Assembly: GCA_033977485.1 (NCBI GenBank)
Contig: CM066989.1
Coordinates: forward strand, 99,467,887 to 99,531,886
Reading direction: 5' to 3'
From: Hydrangea macrophylla
Lineage: Eukaryota; Streptophyta; Magnoliopsida; Cornales; Hydrangeaceae
DNA: 64,000 bases
In this document: one piece after another, positions 45,531-56,714 of the stretch
Layout of the letters: each line of letters begins with the position of its first letter
Numbering within the stretch: the first letter of the stretch is position 1
Position numbers and translations under genes: made by a program
Notes under the pieces: generated by a model
What the model was told of the DNA's origin: nothing
Database searches by the model: none
The model's input: the letters and a program-made list of their open reading frames with translations, nothing else

Positions 45531-48500
45531 ATGGGTACTTTCAATCCACTTGCTGTTATACTTAAAGAAAACAAACTTACTGGACCAAACTATATAGACT
45601 GGAAAAGGAATTTGGATATTGTGTTAACTGCTGAAGAGTACAAGTTTGTGCTTACTCAAGTATGTCCTGAGCAACCTGGTGAGGGGGCAACTGCTGAGGA
45701 AACCCAGGCTCACAAGAAATGGGTCAAGGCTGATGAGATGGCGCGGTGTTACATTTTGGCATCCATGTCAAATGTTCTGCAACATCAGCATCAGTCAATG
45801 ACCAGTGCCTATGACATGATGGAGAGCCTCCGAGAGATGTTCGGGGATCAAAGTCGTGCTGCTAGGCAGGTTGCTATGAAAGACTTGATGAACACAACCA
45901 TGGCTGAGGGGACGCCTGTAAGGGATCATGTTCTTAAGATGATATCTCTTCTTAATGAACTAGAGATCCTTGGAGCTGAAATTGACGGGGAAACCCAGGT
46001 CGATATCGTACTCCAGTCACTGCCAGAGTCTTTTAAGCAATTCCGCCTCAATTACAACATGAATAAATTTAAATATACCTTGGCGGAGCTGCTTAAAGAA
46101 CTTCAGGCAGCTGAGGGTCTCAACAGAAAGTCAGGGAGTGCTCTTGTGTTTGAGAAAGGTTCTACTTCAAAGCCGAAAGGCAAGAAGAAAATGAAAAAGG
46201 CTCAAAAGAAGGCCGCGGGTCCTCCGCCAATCCAAAGGCCACGAGGACAACCGGGAAAGCCTAAAGGCAAATGTTTTGTTTGCAAGCAGCCAGGACACTG
46301 GAAGAAGCAATGTCCAGTTTATCTCGCCAGACAGAACAATCAAGGTAAATCTCATTTACTAGTTGTTGAATCGTGTTTAGCGGTCCGATCTACCGGTACC
46401 TGGTGTGTAGATACGGGAGCCACTGATCATGTATGCAATTCTTTGCAGGGGTTCCAGGGAACCAGGCAGCTCAGTGATGGAGAGATTTATCTATATATGG
46501 GAAATGCTACGAGAGTAGCAGCAGTTGCAGTAGGAGATCTACATCTTAGTTTTGGTAGAGATAGAATTTTAATATTAAGAAATTGCTTTTATGTACCTTC
46601 TATTAGAAGGAATTTAGTTTCAGTTTCTAGTTTAGTAAAGAATGGATATTCAGTTCATTTTAATAAAGTAGTAGTTATTAAAGAAAATAAACGTTTTATT
46701 TGTTCTGGTCAATTGGTAGATGATCTTTATATTATAAATCCTATCTCTCCTATACTGCAACTTAATGAATTGAATAACACAAATAGTTTGCCATTTAAGA
46801 GAAAAGAACCTTCGAGGATGAACCAAACGCATCTTTGGCACTTACGCCTTGGTCATATTAATTTGAAAAGGATTCAAAGACTGGTTCAAAATGGGCCATT
46901 AGGCTCATTGGAAGTGGAGGCACTTCCAGTTTGTGAATCCTGCTTGGAAGGTAAAATGACCAAGAGGCCATTCTCGGCCAAGGGCTATAGAGCAAGAGAG
47001 CCGTTGGAACTGGTTCACTCTGATTTGTGTGGTCCTATGACTGTCCAAGCAAGAGGGGGATTTGAGTACTTTGTCACTTTCATCGATGATTACTCAAGGT
47101 ATGGGTACATTTATTTGATGCGGCGTAAGTCTGAATGCTTTGAGAAATTCAAAGACTTCAAGGCTGAAACGGAGAAGCGTCTAGGTAAATGTATCAAGAC
47201 ACTACGATCTGATCGTGGTGGAGAGTACCTCTTGGGAGAGTTTAGGGAATACTTATTGGAGCAAGGGATTACATCCCAATTGTCTGCACCCCGTATGCCT
47301 CAGCAGAACGGTGTGGCAGAAAGAAGGAACAGGACTCTTATGGACATGGTAAGATCTATGATGAGTTATTCGGATTTACCAATTTCCTTTTGGGGACACG
47401 CATTAGAGACAGCCGCATACATTCTAAACTTGGTACCATCTAAGTCAGTACCTACTACTCCCACGGAATTGTGGACTGGGCGAAAGCCTAGTCTGCGGCA
47501 TGTTCGGATCTGGGGTAGTCCAGCACATGTGCTGAAAGGGAACGCAGAAAAGTTGGAATCAAGAACAGAAGTATGTTTCTTTGTTGGGTATCCAAGAGGA
47601 ACTAAAGGTGGTCTGTTTTATAGTCCTAAGGATCAGAAGGTTATTGTTAGCACCAATGCCACATTCTTAGAAGAGGACTATGTTATGGACCACAAGCCCA
47701 GAAGCCGTATTGTTCTAGAGGAAATGAGAGGAAAGACACCGACATATACTTCTTCGATACCAACGGTACGAGAAGAAACACCACAAGAAAGAGTTATCGA
47801 TATTCCATTACCACGTCGTAGTGGGAGGATTATCGAAACTCGTGTAGATCCCGAACCAACCATTAACACGCAGGTTCCTGAACCAGTACAACGTGTAGAT
47901 AATGGTGTATTAGGTTCAGAATCTTCACAACAAAATATCAGTGATACACAGACACGGGTTGTGCCTCGTCGTAGTGGGAGGGTTATTATTCAACCTGACC
48001 GGTATATGTTCTTGGGAGAGTCTTATGACCGGGTCCCTGACGAACAAGGTACCGACCCCTGTAACTACAATGAAGCACTCCAAGATAAAGATGCAGATCT
48101 TTGGCAAAAGGCTATGAAGTCTGAAATGGAGTCCATGTACTCCAATCAAGTCTGGGATCTTGTAGAACCACCTAATGAAATAAAACCCATTGGATGTAAG
48201 TGGATCTATAAGAAGAAGAGAGGAGCAGACGGTAAGGTGGAAACCTTTAAAGCAAGGCTTGTTGCGAAAGGGTTCACTCAAAAAGAAGGAATCGATTATG
48301 AGGAAACTTTTTCGCCGGTGGCAATGCTGAAGTCTATCCGGATTCTCTTATCCATTGCTGCACATTTCGATTATGAAATTTGGCAAATGGATGTCAAGAC
48401 AACATTTCTAAATGGGAATCTTGACGAGTGCATCTATATGATGCAACCAGACGGGTTCATTGCGAAGGGCCAAGAACACATGTTGTGCAAGCTTAAGAAG

Positions 48501-49328
48501 TCCATTTATGGACTTAAGCAGGCATCTAGGTCTTGGAATATCCGCTTTGATCAAGAAATCAAGTCTTTTGGTTTTGATCAATGTGCGGATGAATCTTGTG
48601 TGTACAAGAAACATGATGGAAGAGTGGTGGTGTTCTTAGTACTTTATGTGGATGATATCTTGCTAATCAGAAACGATGTGGGGGTATTATCTTCTGTAAG
48701 GGTATGGTTATCCAGTCAATTCGATATGAAGGACTTGGGAGAAGCCGGTCACATCCTAGGGATCAAGCTTATGCGAGATCGCAAGAATAGGATGTTGGGC
48801 TTGTCACAAGGCACTTATATTGACAATATTCTTGCAAGGTTTAGCATGCAAAATTCCAAGAAGGGATTCCTTCCCTTCAGACATGGAATTACTCTATCTA
48901 AGGATCAGTGTCCTAAGACACCTGATGAGATAGAGAAGATGAAGGCAGTTCCTTATGCCTCGGCAGTAGGAAGCCTAATGTATGCTATGCTATGTACTAG
49001 ACCTGACATCTGCTTTGCTGTTGGCATGGTTAGTAGATATCACTCTAATCCAGGGCAAGAACATTGGACTGCGGTGAAAAATATTCTCAAGTACCTGAAA
49101 AGGACTCGAGACTATATGTTAGTTTACCAAGCAGACAGTTTTGTACCCATTGGGTACACAGATTCTGATTTTATGTCAGATAGGGATTCTAGAAAGTCTA
49201 CCTCAGGATATGTGTTTACCCTAGGAGGTAGAGCCATTAGTTGGAGTGAGGAGTGTCACTTCATGGCTTTGAGTCTAAGTGGGAGATTGTTAGGGATATA
49301 TACTAAAAGCCATGCTTTATGTAGTTGA
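45531..49328 (+). CDS. Ty1/copia gag-pol polyprotein, RNase H truncated
   Basis: One open frame of 1265 codons. Residues 1..~200 are a UBN2-type gag. The zinc knuckle [14 protein letters not shown] starts at residue 248, the protease active site is [10 protein letters not shown] (Asp294), and the integrase zinc region starts near residue 434. The integrase core has DLCGP (Asp498), FIDDYSR and NGVAERRN. Reverse transcriptase begins near residue 875, with YVDD at 1039..1042. The first RNase H aspartate is in YTDSDF (Asp1211), but after AISW (Trp1238) the sequence switches to what is normally 3' untranslated sequence, so the other RNase H catalytic residues are missing. The frame runs 13 codons into the 3' LTR before stopping. 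The start at 45531 is the first ATG of this frame and gives a normal gag N terminus. Confidence 0.9.
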   Translation: MGTFNPLAVILKENKLTGPNYIDWKRNLDIVLTAEEYKFVLTQVCPEQPGEGATAEETQAHKKWVKADEMARCYILASMSNVLQHQHQSMTSAYDMMESLREMFGDQSRAARQVAMKDLMNTTMAEGTPVRDHVLKMISLLNELEILGAEIDGETQVDIVLQSLPESFKQFRLNYNMNKFKYTLAELLKELQAAEGLNRKSGSALVFEKGSTSKPKGKKKMKKAQKKAAGPPPIQRPRGQPGKPKGKCFVCKQPGHWKKQCPVYLARQNNQGKSHLLVVESCLAVRSTGTWCVDTGATDHVCNSLQGFQGTRQLSDGEIYLYMGNATRVAAVAVGDLHLSFGRDRILILRNCFYVPSIRRNLVSVSSLVKNGYSVHFNKVVVIKENKRFICSGQLVDDLYIINPISPILQLNELNNTNSLPFKRKEPSRMNQTHLWHLRLGHINLKRIQRLVQNGPLGSLEVEALPVCESCLEGKMTKRPFSAKGYRAREPLELVHSDLCGPMTVQARGGFEYFVTFIDDYSRYGYIYLMRRKSECFEKFKDFKAETEKRLGKCIKTLRSDRGGEYLLGEFREYLLEQGITSQLSAPRMPQQNGVAERRNRTLMDMVRSMMSYSDLPISFWGHALETAAYILNLVPSKSVPTTPTELWTGRKPSLRHVRIWGSPAHVLKGNAEKLESRTEVCFFVGYPRGTKGGLFYSPKDQKVIVSTNATFLEEDYVMDHKPRSRIVLEEMRGKTPTYTSSIPTVREETPQERVIDIPLPRRSGRIIETRVDPEPTINTQVPEPVQRVDNGVLGSESSQQNISDTQTRVVPRRSGRVIIQPDRYMFLGESYDRVPDEQGTDPCNYNEALQDKDADLWQKAMKSEMESMYSNQVWDLVEPPNEIKPIGCKWIYKKKRGADGKVETFKARLVAKGFTQKEGIDYEETFSPVAMLKSIRILLSIAAHFDYEIWQMDVKTTFLNGNLDECIYMMQPDGFIAKGQEHMLCKLKKSIYGLKQASRSWNIRFDQEIKSFGFDQCADESCVYKKHDGRVVVFLVLYVDDILLIRNDVGVLSSVRVWLSSQFDMKDLGEAGHILGIKLMRDRKNRMLGLSQGTYIDNILARFSMQNSKKGFLPFRHGITLSKDQCPKTPDEIEKMKAVPYASAVGSLMYAMLCTRPDICFAVGMVSRYHSNPGQEHWTAVKNILKYLKRTRDYMLVYQADSFVPIGYTDSDFMSDRDSRKSTSGYVFTLGGRAISWSEECHFMALSLSGRLLGIYTKSHALCS
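49271..49287 (+). other. Polypurine tract of the copia element
   Basis: GAGTCTAAGTGGGAGAT directly before the 3' LTR. The core AAGTGGGAGAT is standard for plant copia elements. Here it lies inside the open frame because of the pol deletion. Confidence 0.85.
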
Positions 49329-50906
49329 TTTATTATTCATTTAATAAAATCAGTTAATCCATTTTTTATGAGAATCTGTGTGGGCAATGTTTGTATTATA
49401 TTATTTATTTAATATTATGCATGTGTGTCTCTCATTCTATATAGTAGGTGGTTTGGTGTGTAGAGTTCGGCTTACACACGGAAGATCAGGCCATCAGATA
49501 TTATAGAATGTAAGATTTTGGTTTACAGTCTTAGATGGGATTGGACACACCATCGGTAGGACTGCAGCATGGTGTTGTAGTAGGTTTGTCTTGACTGCGG
49601 GAAATGGTATAGTTTCAACTCACTATGCTGGTACACTTTGTGTATTAAACGGGACTGACTTGGGGTAATTATCTTTATACTAACTTATAAGATAATTAAT
49701 ACCTCATGGCTATTATGAGTGCTTATGCTCTAAATCCTAAGTTAATTTGTAGACACGTACATTTGATATTTACACTTTGATCCCTAAAAGGGTGAGATCC
49801 TTAAATGGGTCAATATCTCATTGGATTGGGTGGCAATATTAATTGTATGGTGGATATTAATTAATGATGGAATCCATGTCTCAATTTTGGGATTGATGGT
49901 ATCCCCTTGAGAAAGCTTATAAGTTTTGATTATGTCAAACCCTGCAGGTGGATTTTGTATCCGACATATCAGATAAGTTAAGCAGAGGATCTCAAGGAAT
50001 TTTAAGAAATTAATTAAATATGATTGTCAGTAATTATATTTAATTAATGGATATCTGTAATCTTAACATGGGGAGATAATAAGCATTTAATAACATGGAG
50101 CTCGAAATATATTTTTGAGATAAGGGTAGGAGTGCAATTATAATTCTTTAGTGGTATGAATTATAATTTATGGAAATAGGAATCTGATTCAGTTCGAATT
50201 AGGGTTTCCTAATTCCATTAGGAAGCCTATTCCTTATTGACTTCTTATGGTCCCTATCGTAGCCTATATATATGCTGCCTTGGCTCTTCTCTCAGGTTGC
50301 ATGATTTTATATTCTAAGCTTCCCTTGACCTCCTAGCTTTCTTCTAGAAGGGTTTCCACCAAACCCTAGTCTCTGTGAGCATTCAAGAGACATAGGAGTG
50401 TAGATCGCTAGCGTCGGACAACGCTCACTAAAAGAGCTTCGGACTGCTCGATACTGATCGAAAGTTGCTGAATTTTTTACACAACGTTCCTGACGTCGAG
50501 ACGGAGCTGCTGTTAAAAATTCAAGTAAATCGGAGATCGTTTGATCCTCCTGACGAACACATCTTTGTCGGATCAATGTGATCAGGATTGAATCGTCATA
50601 GCAATCAAAGAGAGTGTTATAATTGGGAATAGAAAATAGAACGTAAAGAGGGAAGAGCAGAAAACTAAAAGGATTTCGAAAGAGCCCACACTCAGTTCGA
50701 TATTCTGGCAGCAAAGGAATACGGTAGAAGATCGTGAGCTGTTATCGAGCCCGTGTTCTCGATTCATCTACTACAGCAATCCAATTTTGCAGTTCAAGGT
50801 AACCCTAGTTCCGCCCTTGTAGGGTTATTATAGTTTTCACGTAAAATTTTTGCAGTACCAACTTATATGCACTGTCAACGGATTCTGGGAACGCAATTTC
50901 CTAACA
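49288..50906 (+). repeat. 3' LTR of the copia element
   Basis: Same length as the 5' LTR. The differences seen lie at the positions matching 42859, 42977 and 43431 of the 5' copy. Confidence 0.95.
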
Positions 50907-51978
50907 ATTGCATCATACATATTTAGACAAATAGAAATATTGAATTCAGATACTCATTGTTGGAAAATTGAACTTGAAATATCAAGTTTTTTGTAAACTT
51001 TGGCTCCAATTTAAGGTGGGTCCCACACGTCTTTAGGGGTGGGACCACATTGGAATACGTTCTCCTCCGTGAGGAGATGAACGTCGTATATTTACATGTT
51101 CAAATCCAATAAGGGATGAATGAGAAATTGTCATCCAAAGTGGCCCATGTGAAACATTGGTGAAGGAGGAAAAATGTGGGAAACTTTGGTTGTCCCACAT
51201 AGGAAAAACACTAAAGAGCTTAAGGGTATATTTAAGAGGGAAGCCAACTAAGGGGCATACCCCTTTGGGGTACCCACTTTTGTTAAGGGGGAAGGACCTA
51301 GGCACTTGTGGGAATTATCCCGCGCGCGCGCCGCCGCCGACCGACGACCGACCGGCTGGGCGTGGGTCCGTGGTCCTGGGCTTGTTGACTTTTCTTTATT
51401 TGAATTTTCCTCCAGTTTTTTTTTTTAACAGTCATGTTGTTTATATATACTCCTCTGATTACATTTTCATAGCACGAAATAAATCTCTCTCTCTCACTGC
51501 ATATCATTTCATAGTGTTCGAGTATTATACAGTATAGTGTTCGCTGTGTTCTGAAGATTGAAGTGCAGCTTCTTCAGAATTGGAAATCCGTTCTATCTTG
51601 GGAGACGATTGTTCATTCACCTTGTGCACCGAGAGGGAGCAAATTCGTCTTAAGGAAACAGTTTACTGGGCTCGGATTCTTTCTCAAATTCGAGTTTAAT
51701 TATTTCTTTATTATGTCACTGGACCCCACAGTGACACATGAGAGAGATAGACACATTATTTAGGTTGTGTCCAAAAGGTTGTGGGTTTGTTTGTGCCCCT
51801 AGCATTGCTCATAAATAGTAGACAAAAAAAAATTCACAATAAAAATGAATGAAAATCTATAAGATTAAAGCATGTTCAATGTTTCTTTATATAATAAAAA
51901 TTAGTTTTACTCTAATGCAATTCTTAAGTTGGATAATTCCAAGGGTAGAAAACAAAAGCAAATATAATATGTACTGCT
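50907..51978 (+). other. Fragment of another copia-type LTR plus MITE debris
   Basis: From about 50962 (TGTTGGAAAATTGAAC) to about 51710 the sequence looks like a plant copia LTR: TATATATAC at 51441, CT-rich leader, and a GC-rich patch at 51320..51365. No partner LTR or internal region is present. 51715..51815 (GTGTCCAAAAGG..TGTGCCCCTAGCATTGCTC) is half of a foldback MITE. Confidence 0.45.
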
Positions 51979-52457
51979 AGGGGCGGAGTCACGAATTTTA
52001 GTCAGAGGAGGTCTAGACTATACGGGGGTTCGGGGGCAGCAACTCTTTTGAGGTAATTTTTTTGAGGTCTATTTATACATAATAGACGATTTTTTTTATG
52101 GTCTAGTTGTATATAATTGCGATTTTTTTGAGATATGCTTATAATGAGTCTATTTGATAACACGTAAATATTGTATAGCGTCTTTTAAAATTCTAAAGAA
52201 ACCTATTTTTATAGCGCATAAAATTCTCGTATGTCAATATCGTGATCATTACTCTTCATGCATGGATATACCTTTGATTCCTTCTTTTCTAATGTTTCTT
52301 TTCATGTCCTCCATGTTTGTTTAATTTCCAGTTTGACCCCATTATAATGGGTGCGCAATAGAAAAGCTATAACACATGTAGGGTAAAATTTTTCGTGCCA
52401 AAAAATGAGTTGGGGGCACGTGCCCCCACTGCCCTCTAAAAGCCTCCGCCCTTGCTT
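51979..52457. mobile_element. MITE-like element with AGGGGCGGAG ends
   Basis: AGGGGCGGAG at the left (51979) and CTCCGCCCTT at the right (ending 52453) are inverted; GCT flanks both sides. Internal GGGGGTTCGGGGGCAGC relates it to 18200..18528 and 62670..62985. Confidence 0.55.
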
Positions 52458-53420
52458 CCGTCCTAAATTTAGAGTCTACAATTCTATTTTGGGATATCTT
52501 AAAATTATTGTAACTTTTCTAAATTAGTATATAATTTTTAGTTTCTTTCCAAAACTGCCCCTCCTTGAAATCTCCCCAAGACAAAATCAAAAAATGCATT
52601 GTAATAATTAGGACAACTGTGGAAAGTAGATGTACATTCTTTTAGTGCTCTTAATAAGTTAACTTCCCAAAGATGAACTATAAAAATGTGAGGAAGGGAG
52701 TATAAAACTTAGAGTAATGCAATGATTCCCAAATTCTAATATCAAATTCACATTCCAAATGACATTAGATTTTAATTGGATGATGTTAAGGTGATCCTCG
52801 TCAGTTCAATTAATATGTTTAATTAATAAGGCTTAAAAAAAGGAATAAAAAAATGACTCCGCCATGTGGCACTCTTATAAAAGACCCAAAGCATTCAAAA
52901 TTATGTTCTTAAAGATATTGATATATTAACCACGATAAAATCACTGGTGGGTAATGTGTAACCACTTCACAAATATTATATATATATATCAATAATATTT
53001 TGAATACTAACAAAATTTACAAACACAATTTACAAATGGTAAAATGTGTCTATCTTTCTCCTCTATGGACTCCACAGTGTCAAGGACTCCATCAAGAGAG
53101 AGAGAGACATATTTTTGTATTTGTAAATTTCGTTTGTGCCCAATACTTATATCTATATATATATATATATATATATAGTGTTACTATCCTACAACATGAA
53201 GGTTGTAGGATAATATTGTGTTCAATGAATAAAAAATTTTATATCATTTTATTAAAATAATGGTAATTGAATAATTTTATAATTAAGTTAACATGTAAAA
53301 TTATTTCAATACCCTCGTTAAATGATGTGGCATGTACATTATTTTCCAAAAAATATATTGTATGTCTAAGGTTTAGTAGTCATTGCAAATAATAGAAGTA
53401 GGACCAAAGTGTCTCCCTGG
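52454..53420. other. Catalase upstream region with MITE remnants
   Basis: 52454..52701 resembles a decayed Stowaway (CTTCCGTCCTAAATTTAGAG ... GAGGAAGGGAGTA). 52713..52800 is half of the AGAGTAATGC family. 53003..53149 is a foldback (TTTACAAACACAATTTACAA with GTAAATTTCGTTTGTGCCC), followed by a TA repeat (53153..53176) and a perfect hairpin TATCCTACAAC/GTTGTAGGATA (53185..53212). Confidence 0.5.
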
Positions 53421-53422
53421 TG

Positions 53423-53430
53423 TATAAATA
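53423..53430 (+). promoter_or_regulatory. Catalase TATA box
   Basis: TATAAATA lies 85 bases before the start codon, followed by a CT-rich leader (53460..53503) typical of plant 5' untranslated regions. No other TATA-like sequence is as well placed. Confidence 0.75.
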
Positions 53431-53514
53431 AAGTGTGATCGCCACAACCCAACCTACAGCTCTCTCTCTAGATCTCTCTCTCTCTTGATCTCTTTCTCTC
53501 TCTGCAATACGCCC

Positions 53515-56500
53515 ATGGATCCATACAAGGTACAGATGTTTGTGCACTAATTATTATTATTATTATTATTATTTTTTGATACCATGCTTGTGCACTAAAT
53601 TTTTTTTTTTTTTTTTAATTTGCTGAAACCTTGTGCACTAATTAGTTTCGAATAAAATTTCTTATCATTATTTTATGCCTGGAATCAAAGTTTATAGTTG
53701 TATCGAATTATATTCATCCGATTATAAAAGGCTTCAATTCAAGATTTCCCTCGTTTCATTTAATATGCTATGCTCTTTTTACTTATTATATATATCTGTA
53801 TATTGACTTGTCACTGCCACGTTTATTTTTATTTTTTCAATAAATGAATGGAAAATTTGGTAATACACCCCTCAATATTAGGTGGATTAGTCAAAAACCC
53901 ACATGATTTGCAGTTTTTTTTTTTTTTGAAAAAAAAAGCCCCTTGCTACTTTGTTATTTACCGAAAAGTCACTCTTGAAGTTTTTCTGATAAAAAAAATG
54001 ACTAACTTAATATTATTCGTGAACTTTAAACCACCATAACTTACTCGTTTTTTAGTTGTTTTGCTGATTTTTTTTTAAATTGTTTGCGGATTTTATGTAT
54101 TTGGTCGAGATCTACGCATTGACTTGAAAATTGTACAAAAAAAATTAAAATTTGGAATCTTATCTTTTGATTTTATCTGTCAAAATAGATAATATCAATA
54201 ATACTAGGCACATTCATTTTTTTTTTCAAAAATAGAAAAGATCAAAAAGAAGAAAAAAAAAAAAAAAAAAACAGAGAGAGACTGAGCGACTTCTCGTCTA
54301 CTGATCTTTTCACCGAGTTGTGGTAAATTGGGAATGATATGATTTTGGGATCACTCACTTCAATCTTTTGCGATTTAATTACTTTGACAAATTAAAATAT
54401 TGATCACATGAATCATGAATCAGTCCATTAGGATGTCTAAAGTGGAATCACTGTCGTGTGTGCTGATTAATATAGTTGTGATATTTTAATGTGTAAACTA
54501 ATAAAAAAATTTATTGGTCACACATCCACATCTCCAAACGGCACCCCACACTTAGAGTCTGTTTGTCTGTGCTTGTGTTTAAGCGATTTTAATCGTGATT
54601 GGTAGAACTGTTTATTATAATTTGGGTATTTGTTAAATATGATGTGAAATTGTTCAAAATAGAGATAATCTTGAAAAACACAACTGCTTTTTTGACTAAA
54701 TCTGTTTTTTTTTTTTGGCTAAAATAAATATATTAAAAAGTTATTTGGGCTACGAAAACTGTTTAAAATGAAAAAAAATAAGCAAACCAAGAGGCAGTTG
54801 GCCTGAGTGGAAAGGGGGCTCTGGTCGCTTAAGCAAAGGTCTCAAGTTCGAGTCCTTGTGGATGCAGAAAACTATCTTGGGAGAGGTCTCCGCTTCGGCG
54901 CCCGACCGTACCTTGGAGGATTAGTCCTGGACGAAAGGCCTGGGAATACTTTGGGAAACCAAAAAAAGAAAAAAAAAAAAAGCAATAACAAACGGACACT
55001 TAATCAACTGTACCTAAATCAAATCCCTCACTCTCCCCTTAATCACTTCCCTGTACCTCTCTCACCAAATCGAGAATTGAAACACACTTAAACTTTAATC
55101 TCTAAACTGCCTAAACTCTCACTCTCCATCTCTCCGCTTCTTTTTTTAGTTGTGCTCATTATCTCTCCGCTTCTTTTTGGGTGTTGGTCTAGTATTACTC
55201 TATATAAATATATTGAGATAATGCTAAGGACAAAATTGTGATATAAAGAAAAGAAGTTTAGTGGTAAGCTTTTTGGGTGTACTACTCAAGAGGTTTAGTG
55301 TTCGAGTCATGGAGAGCGTGGCTACTGGAGTATTCACCTGGCGCCTCTAGGCCTCGGGGATTAATCGAGATTAGTCGAGGTGCACGCAAGCTGGTCCGGA
55401 CACCTCCAATTATCCAAAAAAAAAAAAAAATCACAAAGAGATACTCATAAAAGTAGTTTTGTCCGTATCACTTTATGACTATTTTGTAGACCTAGAATTG
55501 CCTAAAATACAGGTGGATAAAAGCTACAGTGGGCCCCAGTAGCAAGTGACACATGATGATGTCTGGTCAATCCGGTAGAAGATTCGGTGACTCTAATCAG
55601 TGTAGTTAGCATTTCTCATATATACTGGTTAAGCACTATCCGATAAAAAAAAAAAAAAAAAAGTGTAACTCATTGTACCGAGTTACTGTCTCCTTATTTA
55701 TTCAAAGAAAATATTTTTGCTCATCCAAAATTTGGTACACCAATGCTCACCCAAGCATCCTATTGACCAATGCAGTGGGGTCCGGGATTAAACAATATTA
55801 AACAACATTTGTTTAATCCTGGGCCCCACTGCATTGGCCAATGGGATGCTTGAGTGAGCATTAGTGTACCAAATTTTAGGTGAGCAAAAATGCTCAAATC
55901 TCACATATCAAATTAAATATAGCAAGTTACAATTTAATAATAGGGACGGGTAGAGCGAGATACAGATCCTTATGCTTTCTTTTTAATACTACATACACGT
56001 GTTCAAATGAAGAAATTATTAATGCTCTCGTCACACAAGGTCCTTGTGTGACACTTTAATTATATAATTATGTGAGCATAATAAATAGTAATTAATTTTT
56101 AAGAAAATTTTGTCACCCTATTTCCAAGAGTCACATGTTTCATACTTGTCATCTTCTTTTAATTTTTAATTTTTTGTTTGTTTAATTTATCTCTTTGTCG
56201 ACTAATTGGCTTTTTTTTTTCTTCATTTGATTTGATGCAGTACCGCCCCTCAAGTGCTTACAACTCACCGTTCACCACTACAAATTCTGGTGCTCCAGTG
56301 TACAATGATAACGCTGCATTAACTATTGGAATTAGAGGTATTTAATTTCCATTCAAATATGTTACCTATAATTTAATCCTTGAATTTTTTTTATTTAATT
56401 ATTTATTATTATTATTATTTTTTGATTATGTATGGACCAAGGTTTTAATATTGTGTTAAACCTTTAAGCCCTTAGTTTTTTTTTTTTTTTTTCCTCGGGG

Positions 56501-56674
56501 CCTGTTTGGGAATGTCCAAACTAGAATCTCGTTCAATCCAAGTCCAATTTTTATTTTATTCTTGTGAGATCCTAGTGTACCTTGGGCTGACAAATATTCA
56601 ATTTTAAGAGGTTTATTACACTGGACACATACTCATGCATGTGCAAGGAATAGTCACTCACCAAACGCTTGAAT

Positions 56675-56714
<40 letters not shown>

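Larger units (their letters stand above)
42466..50906 (+). mobile_element. Young full-length Ty1/copia retrotransposon with truncated RNase H
   Basis: LTRs of 1619 bp (42466..44084 and 49288..50906) are TG...CA bounded and flanked by a perfect ATTGC duplication (42461..42465, 50907..50911). I found three substitutions between the LTRs. It has a primer-binding site, a long leader with a 90-bp tandem repeat, one open gag-pol frame and a polypurine tract. The order protease, integrase, reverse transcriptase is that of Ty1/copia. The pol end is deleted within RNase H. Confidence 0.95.

Noticed and set aside
54799..54855. Possible tRNA gene because of clear A and B boxes
   Set aside because: No cloverleaf can be completed and there is a poly(A)-tailed body, so it is a SINE.
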